From Nonomuraea fuscirosea (lineage in GTDB: Bacteria > Actinomycetota > Actinomycetes > Streptosporangiales > Streptosporangiaceae), in contig NZ_PVNG01000024.1 in assembly GCF_003001935.1 (NCBI RefSeq), positions 165,920 through 229,919 on the forward strand: DNA of 64,000 nucleotides. The letters run 5' to 3'. The notes below the pieces were generated by a model. The model was not told the DNA's origin and searched no databases. It saw only the letters and a program-made list of their open reading frames with translations. The position numbers and the translations under genes were made by a program. Positions within the stretch are counted from its first letter, which is position 1, and every line of letters begins with the position of its first letter. Positions 19,507-27,033 of this stretch are shown piece after piece.

Positions 19507-21168
19507 TCAGGACAGTCCTTCCGCGATCGGGCCGAGCGCGAGCGCCGGCAGGAAGGTCAGGGCGACGAGGACGACGGTGACGCCGACGACCAGGCCGACG
19601 AACTGCGGCCGGTGCGTGGGCAGCGTGCCCGCGCCCTCGGGGACGGGCGACTGGCGGGCCAGCGAGCCGGCCAGCGCCAGGACCAGGATGATCGGCAGAA
19701 ACCGGCCGAAGACCATGCACAGGCCGAGCGCCACGTCGTACCACGGGGTGTTGACCGTGAGGCCGGCGAAAGCTGAGCCGTTGTTGTTGGCGGCGCTGGT
19801 GAAGGCGTACAGGATCTCGGACAGGCCGTGCGGGCCCGAGTTGAGCATGCTCGCGCGCCGCTCCGGCGAGCCCATCGCGAACGCCGTGCCGATCAGCACC
19901 AGCGCCGGGGTGGTCAGGAAGTAGAGCGAGGCCAGCTTGATCTGGCGGGGGCCGATCTTCTTGCCCAGGTACTCGGGGGTGCGCCCGACCATCAGCCCGG
20001 CCACGAAGACCGTGATGACGGCCAGGACGAGCATGCCGTACAGGCCCGCGCCGACGCCGCCCGGGGCGATCTCGCCGAGCATCATGTTCGCCATGGTCAT
20101 CATGCCGCCGAACGGCGTGTAGGAGTCGTGGAAGCTGTTCACGGCGCCGGTGCTGGTGAGCGTGGTCACCGCGCCGAAGGTGGCGGAGTCGGAGACACCG
20201 AAGCGGACCTCCTTGCCCTCCATGGCCGCGCCGACGGCCCGCGGCACGGTCGCGTGGCCGCCGAGTTCGAAGGCGTTGGTGAGCAGCACGGAGGCCAGCG
20301 CCAGCACGCCCATCACGGCGAGGATGGCGTGCCCCTGACGGACCTGCCCGACCATCCGGCCGAACGTCCGCGGCAGCGCGAACGGGATCGCCAGGATCAG
20401 CAGCAGCTCGAACCAGTTCGTCCAGGTGGCCGGATTCTCGAACGGGTGGGCGGAGTTGGCGTTGTAGAAGCCGCCGCCGTTGGTGCCCAGCAGCTTGATG
20501 ACCTCCTGGGAGGCGACCGGGCCGCCGGTGATCGCCTGCGTGCCGCCGGTCAGGGTGCCGACCTCGTGCGTGCCCGACAGGTTCTGGATCACCCCGCCCG
20601 CGACCAGCACCAGCGCGCCGATGAACGCCATCGGCAGCAGCACCCGGACCGTGCCGCGGACCAGGTCCACCCAGAAGTTGCCGATCGCGCCCGACCGGCT
20701 GCGGGCGAAGCCGCGCACCAGCGCGATCGCCACCGCCATGCCGACCGCGGCCGAGACGAAGTTCTGCACGGCCAGGGCGGCCATCTGGGTCAGGTGGCCC
20801 ATCGTGGACTCGCCGGAGTAGGACTGCCAGTTGGTGTTGGTGACGAAGCTGACGGCGGTGTTCCAGGCGATGTGGCCGGTGACCGGGGGCATGCCCGCGC
20901 TCAGCGGGAGCCGGTCCTGGAGGCGCTGGAGTCCGTACACGGCCAGGACGGAAATCACCGAGAACGCGAGCAGGCCGCGCGCGTAGACCGGCCAGCTCTG
21001 CTCGGTGTCGGCCCGCACGGCGAGCAGCCGGTAGAGGCCGCGCTCGGCGGCGTTGTGCCTGGCGCTCGTGTAAACCCGGTACAGGTGGTCGCCGAGCGGT
21101 CTGTGCAGCAGGGCCACGGCGATGACGAGGGAGGCGACGAAGAGCGCCCCCGCGGCCGTGGCGCTCAT
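19507..21168 (-). CDS. kdpA: K+-transporting ATPase subunit KdpA
   Basis: The 553-residue K+-channel-like subunit. Seen: ten or so membrane helices and selectivity-filter-type loops, including 'WNTAVSFVTNTNWQSYSGE', 'LLGTNGGGFYNANSAHPFENP', 'ATFGAVTTLTSTGAVNSFHDSYTPFGGM' and 'FTSAANNNGSAFAGL', which correspond to the four pore repeats. ATG 21166-21168 overlaps the kdpF stop (ATGA). Length and motifs are normal for the family. Confidence 0.97.
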   Translation of the reverse strand: MSATAAGALFVASLVIAVALLHRPLGDHLYRVYTSARHNAAERGLYRLLAVRADTEQSWPVYARGLLAFSVISVLAVYGLQRLQDRLPLSAGMPPVTGHIAWNTAVSFVTNTNWQSYSGESTMGHLTQMAALAVQNFVSAAVGMAVAIALVRGFARSRSGAIGNFWVDLVRGTVRVLLPMAFIGALVLVAGGVIQNLSGTHEVGTLTGGTQAITGGPVASQEVIKLLGTNGGGFYNANSAHPFENPATWTNWFELLLILAIPFALPRTFGRMVGQVRQGHAILAVMGVLALASVLLTNAFELGGHATVPRAVGAAMEGKEVRFGVSDSATFGAVTTLTSTGAVNSFHDSYTPFGGMMTMANMMLGEIAPGGVGAGLYGMLVLAVITVFVAGLMVGRTPEYLGKKIGPRQIKLASLYFLTTPALVLIGTAFAMGSPERRASMLNSGPHGLSEILYAFTSAANNNGSAFAGLTVNTPWYDVALGLCMVFGRFLPIILVLALAGSLARQSPVPEGAGTLPTHRPQFVGLVVGVTVVLVALTFLPALALGPIAEGLS

Positions 21169-21257
21169 CGGAACCGCTCGGGGAACAGCAGGGCCGCGAC
21201 CATGAACGCCGTCAGGGCGACGACGATCACCAGGCCGGTGGCGTTGACCGCGCTCAC
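21165..21257 (-). CDS. kdpF: K+-transporting ATPase subunit KdpF (30 aa)
   Basis: GTG 21255-21257 opens a 30-residue single-helix protein, MSAVNATGLVIVVALTAFMV..., ending 'ALLFPERFR'. The 'LFPERF' end is the hallmark of KdpF, a lipid-like stabiliser of the KdpABC complex. GGAG lies 5 nt upstream. It overlaps kdpA by ATGA and the preceding 27-residue gene by GTGA, so the small genes are coupled. Confidence 0.9.
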   Translation of the reverse strand: MSAVNATGLVIVVALTAFMVAALLFPERFR

Positions 21258-21337
21258 AGGCGCTCCACCGCCTTCACGACGAGCCCGAAGATCACGAAGA
21301 TCGCGATCGTCAGAGCGACGAAGATGACGTCGGCCAT
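21254..21337 (-). CDS. 27-residue membrane protein at the head of the kdp operon
   Basis: ATG 21335-21337 with GAGGAG 6 nt upstream encodes a single hydrophobic helix (MADVIFVALTIAIFVIFGLV followed by VKAVERL). Its stop overlaps the kdpF start (GTGA). The strong ribosome site, exact coupling and position support a real gene. Similar tiny helices precede kdpF in other actinobacteria (recollection, not checked). It is distinct from KdpF, since both are present, and could be an additional Kdp accessory subunit. Confidence 0.75.
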   Translation of the reverse strand: MADVIFVALTIAIFVIFGLVVKAVERL

Positions 21338-21424
21338 CTCCACTCCTCGGTTCTGGGAACAGGTGGTCTCCGCTCGGACGAGCGGGCCAGAAATCCAGCA
21401 AAGCCGGGAAATAGCCCTGTTTCA

Positions 21425-21468
21425 CATTCCTTGACGGGTTTCATACGGTTGTGTGGGGATTCTTGACG
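21425..21468. promoter_or_regulatory. Direct repeat upstream of the kdp operon
   Basis: ATTCCTTGACG (21426-21436) and GATTCTTGACG (21458-21468) are 32 bp apart in the gap between the kdp leader gene and the divergent hydrolase. Paired repeats at this position could be KdpE-type or other activator sites. No regulator is assigned. Confidence 0.3.
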
Positions 21469-21560
21469 CCATCCGCACAAGGCTTCACCGGCTGAATGTC
21501 CGGTGAATGCCCGCCTGCGTTCCTGTCCCCGCCCGCCGCCGGAGGCGACCATGGACGGCC

Positions 21561-22367
21561 ATGACAGGCAAAAACTGGCTCCAGCACACTCATCTCGACA
21601 AGCTGTACGGCTACCTGCCCGGCATGGCCGAGGCGCTGCCGACGATCTTCGGGCTGAGCCGCGACGAGTACGCCGAGGTCATCGCCGAGTACGACGCCCG
21701 CGCCGGTGAGGCGGCCGAGGCCCTGCTCGCCGACGGGGAGTTCGCCGCCCGCCTGGCCGCGCTGCCCGTACCCGCCGGGCGGACGATCCTGGCGATCGGC
21801 GACAGCATCACCGACGACCTGCAGTCCTGGGCCGAGATCCTGCGCCATCTGCTCCGCCCGCGCGGCGTGCGCGTGGTGAACGGCGGCCTGTCCGCGCACA
21901 CGACCGCCATGCTGCTGCGGCGCTGGCCGGCCACGCTGGCCGCGGTCCGTCCCGATTGGGTGATCTGCGCGCTCGGCGGCAACGACGTCACCCGCATCGG
22001 CCCCGAGGCGGCCAAGCCCCAGGTCAGCCTGTCCGAGAGCGTGGCCAACCTGCGGGAGCTGCGGCGCATTGGCGGCGCGGTGGAGACGTGGGTGTGGCTG
22101 ACTCCCGTGCCGGTGCGCGAGGAACGGGTCGGCGCCACTCCCGCGTTCGGCTTCAGCCAGGTCGGCTGGCGCAACGCCGACATCGTGGCGCTGGCCGGGG
22201 AGGTGCTGGGCTTCCCCGAGCCGGCCGTGGACCTCACCGCCGCCTTCGGCGTTCCGGCCCGGTCTGACCTGCAAGGGGAGGATGGGGTGCATCCGTCCCT
22301 GGACGGGCAGATGGCCATCGTACGGGCGCTCGTGGAACGCCTGACGGAGCACCGGCCGCGCGCCTGA
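21561..22367 (+). CDS. SGNH/GDSL-family hydrolase
   Basis: A 268-residue esterase-type hydrolase. Seen: block I 'ILAIGDSITDDLQSW' (nucleophile Ser), block II glycine 'VVNGGLSAHTT', block III 'VICALGGNDVTR' (Gly, Asn of the oxyanion hole), and block V 'GEDGVHPSLDGQ' (Asp/His of the triad). The order is complete, so an active enzyme is expected. A 70-residue N-terminal helical part precedes the domain and there is no signal peptide, so it is cytosolic. ATG 21561 is the start in frame; GGAGG at 21541-21545 is somewhat distant. It is divergent from kdp. The substrate is unknown. Confidence 0.88.
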   Translation: MTGKNWLQHTHLDKLYGYLPGMAEALPTIFGLSRDEYAEVIAEYDARAGEAAEALLADGEFAARLAALPVPAGRTILAIGDSITDDLQSWAEILRHLLRPRGVRVVNGGLSAHTTAMLLRRWPATLAAVRPDWVICALGGNDVTRIGPEAAKPQVSLSESVANLRELRRIGGAVETWVWLTPVPVREERVGATPAFGFSQVGWRNADIVALAGEVLGFPEPAVDLTAAFGVPARSDLQGEDGVHPSLDGQMAIVRALVERLTEHRPRA

Positions 22368-22437
22368 CCCCCGCCGGACGCCCGCGTGATCCCGCGCCGA
22401 GCCTCCCTCGCCGGACCGCCGGACCGCCGGACCTGGT

Positions 22438-22520
22438 GGGCCGGACGCGCGGGACGAGGTCGGCGGGCCGGACGCGCGGTCCGAAGGTGGCGGGCCGGAC
22501 GCGCGGTCAGGAGGTCGGTG
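22438..22520. repeat. 27-bp minisatellite, three copies
   Basis: GGGCCGGACGCGCGG recurs at 22438, 22465 and 22492 with a constant 27-bp period, filling the gap between the hydrolase and the convergent 616-residue gene and reaching the latter's stop codon. Confidence 0.75.
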
Positions 22521-24357
22521 GGAGGCGGGTCTGGGCGGTCGTGGTGGTGAGGAGTTCGGGGAGGGTGCCCTCGAAGCCGTCCAGGAGTCTGAGCAGGACC
22601 GTCCAGAAGCCGGCGGGAGCGGCGCGCGCGGCGGTCTCGACCTCGCGCACGACCAGCTCGCGCAGCCGGGCCCGGCGCCCGGTGAGCTCACATGAGTACC
22701 AGGTCAGATAGCGGATGAGCCGGCCGGCGGGACGGCATTCCGACAGGATCTCCTCGTCGCCCAGCACCTCCCCGCGGTGGATCCGCCGCAGCGTCCCGCT
22801 CGGGTCGCGTTGTAGGCCGAGCGCGGGCAGGACGAGACGCGCCGCCGCCGGGCTCGTCGCCGCGGCCCGTTCGAGAAGATCGTCCGCGAGAGCTCCGGCC
22901 AGCGGGCCGGGCAGGTCCTTGCGGTCGGTGAGGACGCACAGGACGTGGTCGGGCCAGGGCCGTTCCCGATGGGCCGCCACCAGCTCGGGCCAGGGCAGCG
23001 CGTCGCCGTCGCCGGTCAGCGCGACCAGCACGGCCTCGCTCTCGAACGGATCGCGCGCCGCCCGTAACGCGGCCACGGGGTCACGCACCGGTAAGGGGAC
23101 CGGTGCGGCGATCAGCCGGCGCAGCTCCGTGTCCTGCCGGGAGAGATGCCGGGTCCGCTCGTCCTGATCTGGGTCCAGCCCGTACGCCCACGCCCGCGTC
23201 CTGGGCTCGCACCGGAACATCCAGCGGGCGAACACCGCCCTAGCAGCGACGCCCGCCATGGCGAACCGGTCGAGTACCTCGTCGCGCGCGTACGTCCGGT
23301 GCCACGACCCCGTCAGGTCGCGCTCCCCCATCTGTGCCAGGACGTCGTCGGGCAGGGCGTCGATCAGCTCGGCGAGCGGCTGGTCGGGGGCGTGCGCGAG
23401 CAGCCGCAGGTCGACGGCCTGGACCGGTGGCGGCACCGGATCGCGGCGGACCCGGCGCAGCAGGGAGGCGAGCGTGCCCGGGTGGGCGGGGAACCTGGCG
23501 GCCGCCGCCAGCCAGGCCCCGATGTCGGCGTTCGAGTGACGCCAGAGCAGGTGGCCGGCGGCCTGCCAGAACAGCCAGGTCCGGCCGGTGCCGCCGCTGC
23601 CGTCCATGGCCCGTACGAGCAGGTCGAGGCTTGCGACACCGGCGATCACGTCCTCCACGGTGTCCAGCGTCACCAGCCGACGTACCAGCTCGGCGTGGAC
23701 GTCGCCGATATGGCTGAGCAGGACGGGCCGCATCCAGTCGGGCACCGGCCGGTGCGCCAGCCGCAACCGGCCCGCCACGAGGGAGTCCCATGGGGTGAGC
23801 AGGTCGCGGACCAGGGTGTCGGGGCAGTCCTGCCGGGCGACCAGGACGCGCCGCTGCGCCCGGCCGAAGGGTTCGCGCCGGTGCTCGTCCGCGAGCAGGT
23901 CCCAGTCGGGGGTTGCGGTCAGGACGGCCTCGCAGGCGGTCACGGTGGCGGCGGCCCGCAGCCGCGCCGCGACGTCGCCGGTCCACGACTCGGCCCGCCC
24001 GGACGGCCCGTCCGACAGGTCCAGCCCGCCGGACTCTCCACCCCTGGCCTGTCCAACCCGCCCGAACAGCCTGGTCCACCCAGAGGCCCCGTCCGACAAG
24101 TCCGACCCGCCAGACCCGTCAGACTCGGACCGTCCAGCCTGCCCGAACAGCCTGGCCCGCCCAGAGGCCCCGTCCGACAAGCCCGGCCCATCAGGCCTGT
24201 CAGGCGCGGACGGCCCCTCCGGCTCGTCCGGGCCGATGCCCTCCGCCCGCAGCTCCGCCTCGGCGACCGCGCGCACGTCGGGGGCGATCAGGTCCAGCAA
24301 CCGCCACATCTCCCCGGCGGCGGGTTCCAGCGTCATGTCCCGATCTTCGGCCGCCAC
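22507..24357 (-). CDS. Uncharacterised helical-repeat protein with tandem 27-aa repeats
   Basis: Not recognised. A 616-residue protein from GTG 24355-24357, which has GAGGAG 5 nt upstream. Residues 1-45 are helical and acidic. Residues about 58-125 hold 2.5 copies of a Gly/Ser/Asp-rich 27-residue unit beginning 'LSDGASGRARLFGQAGR' and 'LSDGASGWTRLFGRVGQ', encoded by an 81-bp tandem repeat. The remaining ~480 residues are Leu/Arg/Asp-rich helices that look like degenerate HEAT-type repeats ('LSHIGDVHAELVRRLVTLDTV', 'LASLLRRVRRDPVPPP'). No signal peptide or membrane helix. It is monocistronic. A cytosolic scaffold role would fit, but that is speculation. Confidence 0.8.
   Translation of the reverse strand: MAAEDRDMTLEPAAGEMWRLLDLIAPDVRAVAEAELRAEGIGPDEPEGPSAPDRPDGPGLSDGASGRARLFGQAGRSESDGSGGSDLSDGASGWTRLFGRVGQARGGESGGLDLSDGPSGRAESWTGDVAARLRAAATVTACEAVLTATPDWDLLADEHRREPFGRAQRRVLVARQDCPDTLVRDLLTPWDSLVAGRLRLAHRPVPDWMRPVLLSHIGDVHAELVRRLVTLDTVEDVIAGVASLDLLVRAMDGSGGTGRTWLFWQAAGHLLWRHSNADIGAWLAAAARFPAHPGTLASLLRRVRRDPVPPPVQAVDLRLLAHAPDQPLAELIDALPDDVLAQMGERDLTGSWHRTYARDEVLDRFAMAGVAARAVFARWMFRCEPRTRAWAYGLDPDQDERTRHLSRQDTELRRLIAAPVPLPVRDPVAALRAARDPFESEAVLVALTGDGDALPWPELVAAHRERPWPDHVLCVLTDRKDLPGPLAGALADDLLERAAATSPAAARLVLPALGLQRDPSGTLRRIHRGEVLGDEEILSECRPAGRLIRYLTWYSCELTGRRARLRELVVREVETAARAAPAGFWTVLLRLLDGFEGTLPELLTTTTAQTRLPPTS
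24000..24200. repeat. 81-bp in-frame tandem repeat
   Basis: CCCGAACAGCCTGG starts at 24061 and 24142, an 81-bp period (27 codons), with a partial third unit near 24000. The length keeps the reading frame of the surrounding gene. Confidence 0.75.
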
Positions 24358-24416
24358 GGGTCTCCTCTCGTCGACCGGAACGCTCCATCCATTGTCCGCC
24401 GATGTGCGGCGACCGG

Positions 24417-25517
24417 CTAAGTAGTCCTAACAAAATGATCCAATGTTGCCCCGTCACAGGCGAGATCATTGATCTCGGTGTCGGTCGCTCAAACGCACTA
24501 TGCGAACCAGATGATCGCCTGTCCGTGCGATCGGGTCCAGGCGAGCGGCGTCTCGTCCAGCGCGAGCACGTTGTGCCGAGCCTCGCTCGGCGGCATCGGG
24601 AGCGTGTCGTAGGGCAACACGTCCGGGGCCTCGTTCGCGATCCAATGTCCGGGTAGCCCGCGTACCACCTCGGCGAACGTTACCCGTCGTGGCGTCGGCA
24701 CGTGGTACAGCACCGAGCTGTGGAACACCACCAGCGTCGCGTCGGGCGGGGCCTGCGCAGCCAGTGCCGGCAGGTCGTCTACCAGGTCGCCCCGTACGAG
24801 CAGCGGCGGGTCGGTTGCGACGACGGCCGCCGCCGCCCGCAGCCGGGCGCGGCGATGCATGTGTTCCGGCCAGATGAGGGCGTCGAGCCAGGCGAGATCG
24901 ACGGGGTCGGTCACATCGAGCGGGTTCAGGTCCAGGCCGGCCCGCCACACCACCTGGGGCAGGCCGATCGGCGGCGCCATATTGGTGGCCGTGCAGGCAA
25001 GGACCGGGTCACCGGAGCCGACCAGGTGATCGCCGTAGCGGTAGGTGTACCGGTCGGGATAGAGGCACAGCCCGGCGGACGCGCCGACCTCCAACAGCGC
25101 GAGCGGCTGTGGCAGTGCGGTGAGTACCGGTAGCAGGACGGCACACCGTCCGGCCTCGTTCGTCTGCGTGGCCCGTGTGCGCATCTCCGCCTCGATGACC
25201 GGCCAGTTCGCCACCACGTAATCATGGAACGCGGCCGGATCCTCGACCGGCCCGCCGAGCAACCGAACAACACCGAACAGCAGGTTCGGCTGCCGCTTGG
25301 CCGGCGGAAGCGCGGCGAGCAAGGCCAGGAGCTCGCGATCCCGCGTCACCGCAGATGCCAAGCGCTCGTACGCGGGCGACACGCCACGCGCCTCGCGCGC
25401 GGCGAACTCGGCGTAGATCGCAGCGATCGTCATATGCCGATGATCGCAGTGAACTCCTTCCGCACTCGCATCCACAGGCTGGGCGCGGTCCTGGATCCTT
25501 TTGTTAGGACCTCTAAG
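24417..25517. mobile_element. Transposase-free cassette with TIRs and target duplication
   Basis: Left end TAGTCCTAACAAAATGATCC (24422-24441) and right end GGATCCTTTTGTTAGGACCT (25493-25512) are inverted copies matching at 17 of 20 positions. They are flanked directly by CTAAG at 24417-24421 and CTAAG at 25513-25517. The 1,091-bp element contains one gene, the DUF2332 protein, and no transposase. This is the structure of a non-autonomous element carrying a passenger gene that would be moved in trans by an IS with matching ends. The IS family is not assigned; the A/T-rich 'CTAACAAAA' end is IS5/IS4-like in style only. Confidence 0.75.
24498..25433 (-). CDS. DUF2332-family protein, passenger of the TIR cassette
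   Basis: A 311-residue protein with the DUF2332 layout: 'IYAEFAAREARGVSPAYERLASAVTRDRELLALLAALP', 'QPNLLFGVVRLL', a Rossmann-like centre 'PLALLEVGASAGLCLYPDRYTYRYG', 'LVVFHSSVLYHVP', and the end 'LAWTRSHGQAIIWFA'. 'LLEVGASAGL' resembles a SAM-binding glycine loop, so a methyltransferase-like fold is possible; the family function is unknown. ATG 25431-25433 is used; it has no good ribosome site, and the frame stays open through the right TIR to 25565. It is the only gene between the inverted repeats. Confidence 0.85.
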   Translation of the reverse strand: MTIAAIYAEFAAREARGVSPAYERLASAVTRDRELLALLAALPPAKRQPNLLFGVVRLLGGPVEDPAAFHDYVVANWPVIEAEMRTRATQTNEAGRCAVLLPVLTALPQPLALLEVGASAGLCLYPDRYTYRYGDHLVGSGDPVLACTATNMAPPIGLPQVVWRAGLDLNPLDVTDPVDLAWLDALIWPEHMHRRARLRAAAAVVATDPPLLVRGDLVDDLPALAAQAPPDATLVVFHSSVLYHVPTPRRVTFAEVVRGLPGHWIANEAPDVLPYDTLPMPPSEARHNVLALDETPLAWTRSHGQAIIWFA

Positions 25518-25841
25518 AAGGCGCTCCAGCTCGGCCATCCGGGCCTCCGGCATCTCCAGCACCATCCGCGCTATTCACACCGTCTTCTCGCATCATCTGC
25601 ACCACCTGCGTCTTCCACGCCATACACGCCCTCCACGTCGTCGGTACCCTCCGTGCCTGCACGCCATCGGTGTCGCCGGTCCGTAGATGCCGGACCTAGG
25701 GTCACCGGCTCCCCGGCCCGGTTTCGCGGGGCGAATCATGGGCATCGAGCGCCCAGGACTCCGGGAGGGCAAGACACCGGGAAGGCAAGGCTCCAGGAGG
25801 GCAGGACACTGACAGGGCAGGGATCGGGGAGGGCAGGCGCG
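25513..25841. other. Gap with a 16-18-bp degenerate repeat before the lipid kinase
   Basis: About 330 bp. The left part carries a short minus-strand frame from ATG 25565 (MVLEMPEARMAELERLL) that the cassette interrupts; it may be the start of a disrupted gene but is too short to judge. From 25758 to 25840 there are five degenerate 16-18-bp units of the type CCGGGAGGGCAAGACA, the last of which supplies GGGGAGGG, the ribosome site of the next gene. Confidence 0.55.
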
Positions 25842-26753
25842 ATGGCTCGCAGGTTGCTGGTGATGGGCAATCCGGCCGCGGGCGGAGCCGGCGAGGAGCG
25901 GCGCAAGGCGGTGCTGGACGTCCTGGGCGGCGGGGCCGACGTCGTGGAGCGGGTGACGGAACGGCCGGAGGACATCGGCCGGGCGCTGGCCGAGCACGCC
26001 GATCGGATGCCGGTCGTCCTCGGCGGCGACGGCAGCCTGCACACGCTCGTGGCGGAGCTGCTGGCCCGTGGCGAGCTGGCCGAGCGGCCGGTGGGGCTGA
26101 TCCCGATGGGCACCGGCAACGACCTTGCGCGTTCGCTGGGCATCCCGCTCGACCCACGCGAGGCCGCCGAGGTGGTGCTGCGGGGCCGGGAGCGTCCGAT
26201 GGACCTGCTCGTGGCCGGCGACGGCGCGATCGTGGTGAACGCCGTGCACGTCGGCGTCGGCGCGCTGGCCGCCGAGGAGGCGACGCCGCTCAAGCCGTGG
26301 CTGAGCCGGGTCGCCTACGCGGCGGGCGCGCTGATGGCCGGCGTGCGCGCGAAGGGCTGGCACCTGCGGGTGCGCGCGGACGGCAGGACCGTCGCCGACG
26401 GCCGGCGGCGGATCCTCATGGTGGGCATCGGCAACGGCACCTCGATCGGCGGCGGCACCCCGCTCACCCCGCAGGCCCGGCCGGACGACGGCCTGGCGGA
26501 CGTGGTCGTCTCCTTCGCCGTGTCGCCCCTGGCCCGGCTGACCTTCGGGCTGCTGCTGCGGCTCGGCAGGCAGCGCCGGCATAACGACGTCGTGACCCTC
26601 AGAGCGCGCGCCATCGCCATCGACGGCGAGCCGGTCCCGGCCAACGCCGACGGCGAACTCTGCCAGGCCAGCTCTTCCTACACCTGGACAGTGCATCCCG
26701 CGGCCTGGCGCATCCTCGCCCCCGCTAACGGTGCACCGGAGCAGGACCGATGA
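25842..26753 (+). CDS. Diacylglycerol/lipid kinase (DagK/YegS family)
   Basis: A 303-residue kinase that phosphorylates a lipid such as diacylglycerol, at the membrane face. Seen: 'RRLLVMGNPAAGGAGEERRKAV', the catalytic 'MPVVLGGDGSLHTLVAELL' (GGDGS), 'VGLIPMGTGNDLARSLGIP', and in the second domain 'ILMVGIGNGTSIGGGTPLTPQARPDDGLADVVV', the DGK accessory pattern with the conserved Asp and Gly. ATG 25842 follows GGGGAGGG with 8-nt spacing. It is followed by a repeat-filled leader and the dioxygenase gene on the same strand. Confidence 0.92.
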   Translation: MARRLLVMGNPAAGGAGEERRKAVLDVLGGGADVVERVTERPEDIGRALAEHADRMPVVLGGDGSLHTLVAELLARGELAERPVGLIPMGTGNDLARSLGIPLDPREAAEVVLRGRERPMDLLVAGDGAIVVNAVHVGVGALAAEEATPLKPWLSRVAYAAGALMAGVRAKGWHLRVRADGRTVADGRRRILMVGIGNGTSIGGGTPLTPQARPDDGLADVVVSFAVSPLARLTFGLLLRLGRQRRHNDVVTLRARAIAIDGEPVPANADGELCQASSSYTWTVHPAAWRILAPANGAPEQDR

Positions 26754-26832
26754 CCACGGAAACGGCCGACCCGGAGAAGCCCGGGCCGGTACTGGCGACC
26801 GGCTGGAGGAGCCTGGGACGGTACGGATGCTC

Positions 26833-27000
26833 GAACCAGAAACTAGGGCGGCCCCGGCGCGCGGCTTGTAGGAGCCGGGAACGGCACAGGTGCCCGAACC
26901 AGAAGCCGGCGCGGCACCGGCGTCCGACCTGCAGAAGCCGGGAACGGCACGCATGCCGAAACCAGAGGCCGGCGTGGCACCGGCGTCGGGGCCAGGGTCT
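26833..27000. repeat. 62-63-bp degenerate tandem repeat
   Basis: GAACCAGAA-type units begin at 26833, 26896 and 26958. Read in the dioxygenase frame they encode a 21-residue unit such as 'PEPEAGAAPASDLQKPGTAR'. The first unit contains a TAG (about 26869), so translation of the whole array in that frame is excluded. Confidence 0.65.
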
Positions 27001-27033
27001 GGGGCGGCGCGGGTGTCCGGGCTGGAGGAGCCG

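Noticed and set aside
21338..21500. c-di-AMP (ydaO) riboswitch before kdp
   Set aside because: The leader is too short and none of the conserved ydaO motifs can be made out.
25512..25565. Gene disrupted by the DUF2332 cassette
   Set aside because: Only about 17 codons (MVLEMPEARMAELERLL) are left on one side and the joined reading across the site gives no known domain; kept as a possibility only.
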